Program-made: the position numbers and the translations under genes
NCBI GenBank assembly: GCA_025964635.1
Contig: JAOPYP010000272.1
Coordinates: forward strand, 1-5,439
Origin: Actinomycetes bacterium
GTDB taxonomy: Bacteria; Actinomycetota; Actinomycetes; Streptosporangiales; Streptosporangiaceae
Length of the DNA stretch: 5,439 bases
Direction of reading: 5' to 3'
Notes under the pieces: generated by a model
The model's input: only the letters and a program-made list of their open reading frames with translations
Told to the model about the DNA's origin: nothing
Databases searched by the model: none
Shown here: positions 1 through 5,439 of the stretch, in pieces
How the letters are laid out: every line of letters begins with the position of its first letter
Numbering within the stretch: the stretch's first letter is position 1

Positions 1-541
1 CCGCGGGGTCACCGGCGACCTGGGCGTGGCCGGCACCGCGGCGGTGGCCTTCCAGGAGCCCCGGCTGCTGCCCTGGCGGCGGGTCTGGGCCAACGTGGGT
101 CTCGGGCTGCGCACCGGCGACGCCAAGGGGGTGGCCCTGGAGGCGCTGGAGGAAGTCGGCCTGGGCGCCCGGGCCAGCGCCTGGCCGCTGACCCTGTCCG
201 GCGGCGAGGCCCAGCGGGCGGCCCTGGCCCGGGCGCTGGTCCGCGAGCCCAGCCTGCTCCTGCTGGACGAGCCGTTCAGCGCGCTCGACGCGCTGACCAC
301 GATCACCATGCACCGGCTGGTGCTCCGGCTGTGGGCGCATCACCAGCCCGCGGTGCTGCTGGTCACGCACGACGTGGATGAGGCCCTCTCCCTCTCGGAC
401 CGGGTGCTGGTGCTGGCCGGCGGCCAGATCGCGGTGAGCGAGCGCATCGAGGTCCCCCGGCCGCGGGAGCGCGACCACCCGGAACTCGCCGCCCTGAGAA
501 CCCGACTGCTCATCGAGCTCGGCGTCGTCACGGAAGGATGA
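1..541 (+). CDS. ssuB: ABC transporter ATP-binding protein, SsuB/TauB type (5' end outside window)
   Basis: This is the cytoplasmic ATPase that would power an aliphatic sulfonate or taurine-type importer. The reading frame is open from base 2, so the start lies to the left of the window. About 179 residues are visible, against roughly 250 for the family. Seen directly: a Q-loop (AFQEPRLLPW, Gln codon at 53-55), the ABC signature LSGGEAQ (194-214), a Walker B motif with catalytic Glu (LLLLDEP, 254-274) followed by the D-loop SALD, and the H-loop His in VTHDVDEA (codon 368-370). Walker A must be upstream. The PRLLPW sequence after the Q-loop is typical of the nitrate/sulfonate/taurine ATPase group. 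The adjacent sulfonate-binding protein and SsuD-like gene favour SsuB over TauB, but substrate is inferred from context. The stop codon (539-541) overlaps an ATG at 538, so translational coupling to the next gene is likely. A GTG at 26 is internal and not the real start. Confidence 0.9.
   Translation, partial: RGVTGDLGVAGTAAVAFQEPRLLPWRRVWANVGLGLRTGDAKGVALEALEEVGLGARASAWPLTLSGGEAQRAALARALVREPSLLLLDEPFSALDALTTITMHRLVLRLWAHHQPAVLLVTHDVDEALSLSDRVLVLAGGQIAVSERIEVPRPRERDHPELAALRTRLLIELGVVTEG
534..538 (+). promoter_or_regulatory. Ribosome binding site that decides the ssuA start
   Basis: AAGGA, within GGAAGG, sits at the very end of the ATPase gene. It directly abuts the ATG at 538, which is too close for initiation, but lies 5 bases before the ATG at 544. 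The site therefore favours 544 over 538 as the start of the binding-protein gene. Confidence 0.6.
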
Positions 542-543
542 TC

Positions 544-1716
544 ATGATCAGCAAATTCTTCACGCGCACGCAGCCCCGCCCCGTCCCGGCCGGCCCGGTC
601 TCCGCCGGCCCGGTCTCCGCCGGCCCCGTCTCCGCCAGCCCCGTCTCCGCCAGCCCTGTCTCGGCCGGCCCGGTCTCCGCCGGCCCTGTCCCGGCGGTGC
701 GGCGGCGGCGGGGGCTTCCCGCCGCCGCGGCCGTGGCCCTCCTCGCTCTCATCGCCGCGGGCTGCTCCTCGTCCGGGGCCAGCAGCAGCTCAGGGTCCTC
801 CACCGCGAGCGCCAAGACCGCCAACGTGTCCAGCGTCGTCCTGCACGTCGGCGACCAGGCCGGCTCGGGCTCCCAGGCACTGCTCACCGCGGCCGGGCTG
901 ATCAGCAAGCTGCCGTTCAAGATCGAATGGTCCGACTTCACCTCCGGGCCGCCGATGCTCCAGGCCATGGGCTCCGGCGCGGTCGACATCGGCAGCGTGG
1001 GCGACGCCCCGCCGGTGTTCGCGGCCGCGGGCGGGGAGAAGGTGGCCATCGTCGGCGCGGTCACGGCCGGCCCGAACGCCTCCGCGATCGTCGTGCCGGC
1101 CAACTCGCCGATCCACTCGGTCGCCCAGCTCAAGGGCAAGAAGATCGCGGTCGCGCAGGGCAGCTCAGCGGACTATCACCTGCTCACCGTGCTCAACAAG
1201 GCCGGCCTGTCGGTCCACGACGTCAGCCTGGACTACCTCCAGCCCGCGGACGGCCTGGCCGCGCTGACGTCCGGCCACGTGGACGCGTGGGACATCTGGT
1301 CCCCTTACATCGAGCAGGTCGTGGGCCAGAACCACGCCCGCATCCTGGTCAACGGGACCGGGTACGGCGCCCCGTACTCATTCGCGGTCGCGTCCCGCGC
1401 CGCGCTGGCCGACCCGGCCAGGGCCGCCGCGATCCGCGACTACCTGAAGATCCTCAACCAGGCCTACGTGTGGGGTAACTCGCACGTGACCACCTGGGCG
1501 TCGGTGTGGGCCAAGGCCACGGGGCTGCCGCAGAGCGTCATGCTCAAGGCGGCTCAGGACTCCGCCAAGACTCCGGTCCAGATCACCCCGGCCGTGGTCA
1601 GCGCCGAGCAGTCCGTGTCCAACGCGTTCACCACCGCCGGCCTGATCCCCGGCCACGTGGACTTCAAGAACTTCTCGGACTCCAGCTTCAACGACACGGT
1701 CGGAGGTGCCTCATGA
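544..1716 (+). CDS. ssuA: Sulfonate ABC transporter substrate-binding lipoprotein, SsuA-like
   Basis: This is the extracytoplasmic binding protein that would capture alkanesulfonates and deliver them to the importer. From the ATG at 544 it has 390 residues. An ATG at 538 overlapping the ssuB stop (ATGA) would add two. Residues 13-52 are eight PV(S/P)A(G/S) pentapeptide repeats. Then come RRRR (53-56), a hydrophobic Ala/Leu stretch and a lipobox ending IAAGC with Cys74, followed by a Ser-rich linker. The mature part of about 317 residues carries family hallmarks: WSDFTSGPPML near 129-139 and DIGSVGDAPPVFAA near 148-161, then the second lobe with a Trp-rich VDAWDIWSPYIE segment. The oddity is about 50 residues ahead of the signal peptide, which signal peptidase II should remove. 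A GTG at 697 (codon 52) would give a textbook 22-residue lipoprotein leader, but no Shine-Dalgarno precedes it. Sulfonate specificity rests on family resemblance and the neighbouring ssuD and ssuE; related binders take taurine or aromatic sulfonates. Confidence 0.9.
   Translation: MISKFFTRTQPRPVPAGPVSAGPVSAGPVSASPVSASPVSAGPVSAGPVPAVRRRRGLPAAAAVALLALIAAGCSSSGASSSSGSSTASAKTANVSSVVLHVGDQAGSGSQALLTAAGLISKLPFKIEWSDFTSGPPMLQAMGSGAVDIGSVGDAPPVFAAAGGEKVAIVGAVTAGPNASAIVVPANSPIHSVAQLKGKKIAVAQGSSADYHLLTVLNKAGLSVHDVSLDYLQPADGLAALTSGHVDAWDIWSPYIEQVVGQNHARILVNGTGYGAPYSFAVASRAALADPARAAAIRDYLKILNQAYVWGNSHVTTWASVWAKATGLPQSVMLKAAQDSAKTPVQITPAVVSAEQSVSNAFTTAGLIPGHVDFKNFSDSSFNDTVGGAS
580..699 (+). repeat. 15-bp tandem repeat, 8 units, coding PVSAG
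   Basis: Eight consecutive 15-bp units of the type CCGGTCTCCGCCGGC encode PVPAG, PVSAG, PVSAG, PVSAS, PVSAS, PVSAG, PVSAG and PVPAV. The unit is a multiple of three, so gain or loss of copies keeps the frame. Unit position 3 varies among C, G and T, always as a synonymous proline codon, and positions 9 and 12 also show changes at codon third positions. Amino-acid changes are limited to Ser/Pro, Gly/Ser and the last Val. The pattern suggests the array is translated. It lies between the ribosome binding site and the lipoprotein signal peptide. Confidence 0.9.
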
Positions 1717-2906
1717 CGCTGACGTTCCACTGGTTCCTGCCCACCACCGGCGACGGCCGGTCGATCATGGGCCGGGGGCACAGCCTCCCCCCGGCCGGGG
1801 CACCAGGCAGCCCGGCCGGGCGGCCGGACGCCCCGCACATCCGGGGCGCGGCCGTGCAGGAGCGGCCGCCGGACATCGAGTACCTGGCCCAGGTGGCCCG
1901 CTCGGCCGAGCAGTTGGGCTTCGAGGCCGTGCTGACCCCGACCGGCACCTGGTGCGAGGACGCGTGGCTGGTCACCGCCGCGCTCACCCGGGAGACCAGC
2001 CGCCTCAAGTTCCTGGTCGCGTTCCGGCCCGGGCTGACCTCCCCCACCCTGGCCGCCCAGATGGCCGCCACCTACCAGCGGCTGTCCGGTGGCCGGCTGC
2101 TGCTCAACGTGGTGACCGGGGGCCAGGCCGACGAGCAGCGGCGGTTCGGTGACTACCTGTCGCACGACGAACGGTACGCCCGGACCGCCGAGTTCCTGGC
2201 CATCGTCCGGGGCGCGTGGACCGGCGAGCCGTTCGACTTCCGCGGCGAGCACTACCAGGTGGACGGGGCCACCGTGCTGCGCCCGCCGGACCCGGTGCCG
2301 GGCGTCTACTTCGGCGGCTCCTCGCCCGCGGCCGGTGTCGTGGCGGCCTTGTCCGCGGATGTCTACCTGACCTGGGGCGAGCCCCCGGCGCAGGTGGCGG
2401 AGAAGCTGGCCTGGATCCGGGAGCTGGCCGCGGCCCAGGGCCGCACGCTGCGCTTCGGCATCCGCCTGCACGTGATCACCCGGGACACCGAGGCGGACGC
2501 GTGGGCCGAGGCCAGCCGGCTGCTCGACTTCCTCGACCCCGCGGAGATCACCACGGCCCAGCGGATCCTCGGGGCCAGCGAGTCGGTCGGCCAGGACCGG
2601 ATGCGCGCCCTGCACGCCGCCTACCGCCACGGCGGCTCCGCCCAGGACCTGGAGATCTACCCGAACCTGTGGGCCGGCGTCGGGCTGGTCCGCGGCGGGG
2701 CCGGCACCGCCCTGGTGGGCAGCCATGAGCAGGTCGCCGACCTCATCGAGGAGTACGCCTCCCTCGGCATCAGCGAGTTCATCCTGTCCGGCTACCCGCA
2801 CCTGGAGGAGGCCTACTGGTTCGGCGAGGGCGTCCTGCCCGAGATCCGCCGGCGTGAGTCAGCCGCGGGCAACTCGGGCCGGACGCGGCTGCGGGCCAGC
2901 GCCTAG
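1713..2906 (+). CDS. ssuD: FMNH2-dependent alkanesulfonate monooxygenase, SsuD-like
   Basis: This bacterial-luciferase-like TIM-barrel enzyme is expected to oxidise alkanesulfonates with FMNH2 and O2, giving an aldehyde and sulfite in the cytoplasm. It has 397 residues, against 381 for E. coli SsuD. Matches to E. coli SsuD: WFLPT at the N-terminus, CEDAWLV with the active-site Cys (Cys81 here, Cys54 there), KFLVAFRP, YFGGSS, YLTWGEPP, GIRLHVI (Arg251 and His253, equivalent to Arg226/His228), LWAGVGLVRGGAGTALVG (Arg327, equivalent to Arg297) and SGYPHLEEAY (Tyr361, equivalent to Tyr331). E. coli has PTHGDG near the N-terminus where this protein has PTTGDG. About 26 extra residues, rich in Pro and Gly, lie between GDG (13-15) and IEYL (55-58). 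The ATG at 1713 overlaps the ssuA stop (ATGA) and follows a GGAGG (1702-1706) by 6 bases, so coupled translation is likely. The FMN reductase gene directly downstream fits the two-component system. Confidence 0.93.
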   Translation: MTLTFHWFLPTTGDGRSIMGRGHSLPPAGAPGSPAGRPDAPHIRGAAVQERPPDIEYLAQVARSAEQLGFEAVLTPTGTWCEDAWLVTAALTRETSRLKFLVAFRPGLTSPTLAAQMAATYQRLSGGRLLLNVVTGGQADEQRRFGDYLSHDERYARTAEFLAIVRGAWTGEPFDFRGEHYQVDGATVLRPPDPVPGVYFGGSSPAAGVVAALSADVYLTWGEPPAQVAEKLAWIRELAAAQGRTLRFGIRLHVITRDTEADAWAEASRLLDFLDPAEITTAQRILGASESVGQDRMRALHAAYRHGGSAQDLEIYPNLWAGVGLVRGGAGTALVGSHEQVADLIEEYASLGISEFILSGYPHLEEAYWFGEGVLPEIRRRESAAGNSGRTRLRASA

Positions 2907-2923
2907 GACGCCCGCTCACACCC

Positions 2924-2970
2924 GGAAGGAACCGCCCGAGCACATGACCGTGATCGCCCCCCAAGGAGGA
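2924..2970 (+). promoter_or_regulatory. Two ribosome binding sites for alternative FMN reductase starts
   Basis: GGAAGGA at 2924-2930 lies 13 bases before the ATG at 2944, a long spacing. A stronger AAGGAGGA at 2963-2970 lies inside the reading frame, just before a TTG at 2974. Taking its AAGGAG core, the spacing to the TTG is 5 bases. Both starts are in the same frame, so the sequence does not settle which is used. Confidence 0.5.
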
Positions 2971-3561
2971 CTGTTGAGCTTCGTCGTACTGGCCGCCAAC
3001 CCCAGGCCGCAATCCAGGACCCTGCAGATCGCGCGGCTGGCCGCGGAGGCGGTCAGCCGCGCCGCCGGGCTGCCCGGCGGGCACCAGGTCATCGACCTGT
3101 CCGGGCTGGCCCGGCGGCTGCTGCTGGACGAGCCGTCGCCCGCGGTCGAGGACGCGCTGGAGCAGGTCAGGCAGGCGGACCTGCTGCTCGTGGCCAGCCC
3201 CACCTACAAGGGCACCTACACCGGGCTGCTGAAGGTCTTCCTCGACCGCCTGGACTACCAGGCGCTGTCCTCGGTCATCGCCCTGCCGATGCTGGTCATG
3301 CGGGTACCGAACCACGCGCTCGCGGTCGACCTGCACCTGCGGCCGCTGCTGCTGGAGCTGGGCGCCTCCACCCCCGCACCCGGCCTGGCCTTCCTCGAAC
3401 CGGACCTGGCCGAGCCCGGCCCGGTGCTGGATTCGTGGGCGGCCCGGGTGGCCGCCGCGCTCGGCCGCTGCGCCGCACTGGCCGCGCCCGGCGAGCCAAC
3501 CCCCGATTCCGCAACGACAACCGCTCCCGGCCGGTCCCCGGCCACGGTCCTGGCCACCTGA
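2944..3561 (+). CDS. ssuE: NAD(P)H-dependent FMN reductase, SsuE/MsuE-like
   Basis: This flavodoxin-fold enzyme would reduce FMN and hand FMNH2 to the monooxygenases encoded beside it. From the ATG at 2944 it has 205 residues; from an in-frame TTG at 2974 it has 195. The TTG form starts right at the first beta strand (SFVVLAANPRPQSRT) and has the better Shine-Dalgarno, so it is a serious alternative. Family features seen: the flavin phosphate loop ANPRPQSRT (17-25), LLLVASPTYKGTYTGLLKVFLDRL (80-103, matching the ATPVYKAAYSGALK segment of E. coli SsuE), and a helix reading LAVDLHLRP (126-134). E. coli SsuE has a pi-helix Tyr in AVDYALKP here; this protein has Leu and then His131, perhaps closer to MsuE-type reductases. 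The last 25 or so residues are Pro/Thr/Ala-rich and look disordered. It lies 37 bases after ssuD and 43 bases before the next gene. Confidence 0.88.
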   Translation: MTVIAPQGGLLSFVVLAANPRPQSRTLQIARLAAEAVSRAAGLPGGHQVIDLSGLARRLLLDEPSPAVEDALEQVRQADLLLVASPTYKGTYTGLLKVFLDRLDYQALSSVIALPMLVMRVPNHALAVDLHLRPLLLELGASTPAPGLAFLEPDLAEPGPVLDSWAARVAAALGRCAALAAPGEPTPDSATTTAPGRSPATVLAT

Positions 3562-3604
3562 GCGGCACCGCCGTACCGGACAACCCCCGAAGGAGGCCGC
3601 GGCC

Positions 3605-4966
3605 ATGAGCAGCCCTCAGCGGCAGCTGCACTTCAACGCGTTCCTGATGTGTTCCGGGCACCACGAGGCCGCGTGGCGGCTGCCGGAAAGCAACCCGTTC
3701 GCCAACACCGACCTCGGCCACTGGCGTGACCTGGCCCAGATCGCCGAGCGGGCGACGTTCGACTCGCTGTTCCTGGCCGATGGGCCCGCGGTGCGCGCCA
3801 ACCCGGAGTTCCGCCCGGCCGGGGCGCTGGAACCGACCATCCTGCTCACCGCGCTGGCCGCGGCGACCAGCCGCATCGGGCTCATCGCCACCGCGTCGAC
3901 CACCTACAACGAGCCGTACAACCTGGCGCGGCGATTCGCCTCCCTGGACCACGTCAGTGGCGGCCGGGCCGGGTGGAACATCGTGACCACGGCCGACACC
4001 GCGTCCGCGCAGAACTTCGGCCTCGACGACCGGCCCGGCCACCGGGAGCGCTACGCCCGGGCCGCCGAGTTCGTGGACGTGTCCAGCCGGCTCTGGGACA
4101 GCTGGGAGGACGGCGCCGAACTGGGTGACAAGGCGGGCGGCATCTACGCCGACGTGACCCGGATCCACCGGGTGGACTACGAGGGCCGCTACTTCCGGGT
4201 CCGCGGCCCGCTCAACGTGCCCCGGCCCCCGCAGGGCCGCCCGCTCCTGGTCCAGGCCGGATCGTCGCAGGACGGCCGGGATTTCGCGGCCCGCTACGCG
4301 GAGGCCATCTTCACTGCGCAGCAGACCCTGGCCGACGGCCAGGAGTTCTACGCGGACATGAAGCGGCGGGCCCGCGGGCTGGGCCGTGACCCCGGGCAGC
4401 TGAAGATCCTGCCGGGCATCGTGCCGGTGATCGGCTCGACCGAGGCGGAAGCCCACGCGCTCAGTGACGAGCTGGAGGAACTGATCATCCCGGCGTACGG
4501 CCTCGCCCAGCTGGCCAAGACGCTGGAGGTGCCACCGGGCTTGCTGGACCTGGACCGGCCCCTGCCCGCCGAGGTGTTCGGCCGCCCGCTGGTCGAGGGA
4601 GCGCAGAGCCGCGCGCAGCTGATCACCGACCTGGCCCGGCGGGAGAACCTCACCGTCCGCCAGCTGATCGGCCGCCTCGGCGGCGGCCGCGGGCACCGCA
4701 CCTTCACCGGCACCCCGGAGCAGGTCGCGGACACCATCCAGGACTGGTTCGACCGGGGCGCCGCCGACGGGTTCAACGTGATGCCCGCCGCGCTGCCGTC
4801 GGGCCTCCGGGCCTTCGCCGACCACGTGATCCCGATTTTCCGCCGGCGCGGGCTGTTCCGCACCGAGTACACCGGCCGGACCCTGCGGGAGCACTACGGG
4901 CTCCCGCGGCCGGGCAGCCAGTTCACCCCGGCCCGGCCCCGCGGCGTGCCGGAACCAGTCGCCTGA
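3605..4966 (+). CDS. FMNH2-dependent monooxygenase, NtaA/SnaA/DszA family
   Basis: This luciferase-like flavin monooxygenase has 453 residues, a usual length for the family that includes nitrilotriacetate monooxygenase NtaA, EDTA monooxygenase EmoA, pristinamycin IIA synthase SnaA, dibenzothiophene-sulfone monooxygenase DszA and dimethylsulfide monooxygenase DmoA. Family marks: LHFNAFLMCSGHHEAAWR at residues 8-25, FDSLFLAD (52-59), LEPTILLTALAAAT (75-88), and ARRFASLDHVSGGRAGWNIVTT (108-129), the signature segment of the group. Later come the acidic YEGRYFRVRGPLNVPRPPQGRP stretch and VQAGSSQDGRDFAARYAEAIF. The ATG at 3605 follows a strong GAAGGAGG (3589-3596) by 8 bases, so the start is firm. 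Such enzymes need a separate flavin reductase; SsuE-like and HpaC-like reductases are encoded on either side. The context suggests an organosulfur substrate such as a sulfone or thioether, but this is inference. Many members carry a misleading methylenetetrahydromethanopterin reductase label. Confidence 0.88.
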   Translation: MSSPQRQLHFNAFLMCSGHHEAAWRLPESNPFANTDLGHWRDLAQIAERATFDSLFLADGPAVRANPEFRPAGALEPTILLTALAAATSRIGLIATASTTYNEPYNLARRFASLDHVSGGRAGWNIVTTADTASAQNFGLDDRPGHRERYARAAEFVDVSSRLWDSWEDGAELGDKAGGIYADVTRIHRVDYEGRYFRVRGPLNVPRPPQGRPLLVQAGSSQDGRDFAARYAEAIFTAQQTLADGQEFYADMKRRARGLGRDPGQLKILPGIVPVIGSTEAEAHALSDELEELIIPAYGLAQLAKTLEVPPGLLDLDRPLPAEVFGRPLVEGAQSRAQLITDLARRENLTVRQLIGRLGGGRGHRTFTGTPEQVADTIQDWFDRGAADGFNVMPAALPSGLRAFADHVIPIFRRRGLFRTEYTGRTLREHYGLPRPGSQFTPARPRGVPEPVA

Positions 4967-4971
4967 CCACG

Positions 4972-5002
4972 GGTCCCGCGGGCCGCACGAGCCCGCGGGA
5001 CC
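4972..5002 (+). terminator. Perfect 12-bp stem hairpin after the NtaA-like gene
   Basis: Bases 4972-4983 (GGTCCCGCGGGC) pair perfectly with 4991-5002 (GCCCGCGGGACC), leaving a 7-base loop. It starts 5 bases after the stop codon at 4964-4966. There is no T-run after it; the sequence reads ACCGAATCCCCC. It is therefore not a classical intrinsic terminator, although high-GC actinomycetes often have terminator-like stems without a U tract. It could also stabilise the 3' end of the upstream message or reduce read-through into the next gene. Confidence 0.5.
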
Positions 5003-5012
5003 ACCGAATCCC

Positions 5013-5038
5013 CCGCTGCCGGGCCGTCACGGCAGCGG
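5013..5038 (+). other. Second hairpin, perfect 9-bp stem, before the flavin reductase
   Basis: Bases 5013-5021 (CCGCTGCCG) pair with 5030-5038 (CGGCAGCGG) around an 8-base loop. It lies 10 bases after the first hairpin and 9 bases before the GAAGG ribosome binding site of the next gene. It may be part of a double-stem terminator or a leader structure. No promoter motif is clear in the rest of the 4967-5060 spacer. Confidence 0.35.
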
Positions 5039-5060
5039 CCGCTAGCCGAAGGCAGGTCCT

Positions 5061-5439
5061 GTGACCCCTCCCCCGCCCGCCGCCCTCCGCTCCCTGTCCG
5101 CCCCCGCCGTGTCCTCCTGCGGCGGGCCCGCCGCTGGTGCGCCCGTCAGTGGTGTGCCTGCCCCGGGCGGCGGACGCGCCCTGCCCAGCGTGGACGCGGC
5201 GGTGTTCCGCCAGGCGCTGGCCCGGCATCCCGCGGGGGTGGCCATCGTGACCCTGCGCGGGCCGGCGGGCCTGACCGTGACGTCCTTCAGCTCGGCCAGC
5301 CTGGACCCGCCGCTGGTGTCCTTCTACATTGGGCACGGGTCGTCCAACTGGCCCGCGGTGCGGGCGGCGGAGTATTTCGCGGTCAACCTGATGGATCACG
5401 GCCAGGAGGCGGTGGCGGCGAGGTTCGCCCGCAAAGGGG
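5061..5439 (+). CDS. Flavin reductase domain protein, HpaC/NtaB/DszD-like (3' end outside window)
   Basis: The frame runs open to the right edge, giving 126 residues. The GTG at 5061 is chosen because GAAGG (5048-5052) precedes it by 8 bases. In-frame GTGs at 5109, 5154 and 5190 have no such site. Residues 1-44 are Pro/Ala/Gly/Ser-rich and unlike any domain. From VDAAVFRQALARHPAGVAIVT (about 44-64) the protein matches the split beta-barrel flavin reductase family, including the hallmark TVTSFSSASLDPPLVSFYI (72-90), SSNWPAVRAAEYFAVN and QEAVAARFARKG. Known members reduce FMN or FAD with NAD(P)H and supply free reduced flavin to monooxygenases such as NtaA, HpaB or DszA. Placed after the NtaA-like gene, it is its likely partner. 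Family members are usually about 160-190 residues, so perhaps a third to a half of the core domain is missing to the right. Substrate and cofactor preference cannot be read. Confidence 0.85.
   Translation, partial: MTPPPPAALRSLSAPAVSSCGGPAAGAPVSGVPAPGGGRALPSVDAAVFRQALARHPAGVAIVTLRGPAGLTVTSFSSASLDPPLVSFYIGHGSSNWPAVRAAEYFAVNLMDHGQEAVAARFARKG

Noticed and set aside
580..699. The 15-bp tandem array as a CRISPR
   Set aside because: Units are contiguous with no spacers and keep a translated reading frame, so it is a coding minisatellite.
528..1139. A minus-strand frame that reads the 15-bp repeat as GPAET/GLAET units
   Set aside because: The repeat would look periodic in any frame. Third-position synonymous variation fits the + strand frame, and the remainder has no recognisable domain.
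927..1478. An open + strand frame inside ssuA
   Set aside because: It is an out-of-frame, Arg/Gly-rich shadow of a well-supported binding protein, with no family motif.
1554..2801. A 1.2-kb open frame on the minus strand opposite ssuD
   Set aside because: It is an antisense shadow of SsuD; the translation is low complexity, and the + strand shows conserved active-site residues across the whole length.
3296..4894. A 1.6-kb open frame on the minus strand opposite the NtaA-like gene and the end of ssuE
   Set aside because: It is a product of high GC content (few stops in the antisense frame). Its translation is Arg/Gly/Pro/Val-rich without domain motifs, while the + strand has clear family signatures.

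Overview
The window comes from a very GC-rich genome. Third codon positions are almost all G or C, GTG and possibly TTG serve as starts, and Shine-Dalgarno sites are purine-rich. Together with the actinobacterial style of the SsuA-like and SsuD-like proteins, this points to a high-GC actinomycete. Genus cannot be read from the sequence. All supported genes lie on the + strand and are tightly packed, so the window looks like the middle and end of one organosulfur-scavenging operon. Its promoter, the permease gene and the 5' end of the ATPase gene would lie to the left of the window.

Layout: (1) about 1-541, the 3' two thirds of an SsuB/TauB-type ABC transporter ATPase; (2) 544-1716, an SsuA-type sulfonate-binding lipoprotein, whose signal peptide is preceded by eight copies of a Pro-Val-Ser-Ala-Gly repeat encoded by a 15-bp tandem array; (3) 1713-2906, an SsuD-type FMNH2-dependent alkanesulfonate monooxygenase with conserved active-site residues and a Pro/Gly-rich insert near its N-terminus; (4) 2944-3561, an SsuE/MsuE-type NAD(P)H:FMN reductase; (5) 3605-4966, a second flavin-dependent monooxygenase of the NtaA/SnaA/DszA (nitrilotriacetate monooxygenase-like) family; (6) 4967-5060, a spacer with two perfect hairpins; (7) 5061 to the right edge, the 5' part of an HpaC/NtaB/DszD-type flavin reductase with a low-complexity N-terminal extension.

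Inferred working model: the ABC transporter imports sulfonates or related organosulfur compounds. The SsuE-like enzyme makes FMNH2 for SsuD, which splits the C-S bond to release sulfite for sulfur assimilation. The second monooxygenase, probably fed by the second and structurally unrelated flavin reductase, would act on another organosulfur substrate such as a sulfone or thioether, or on an upstream intermediate. The families are known. The less ordinary points are the repeat array in the SsuA-like leader, the pairing of two monooxygenases with two reductases of different folds, the SsuD insert, and the tandem hairpins before the last gene. I did not find a clearly new type of system.
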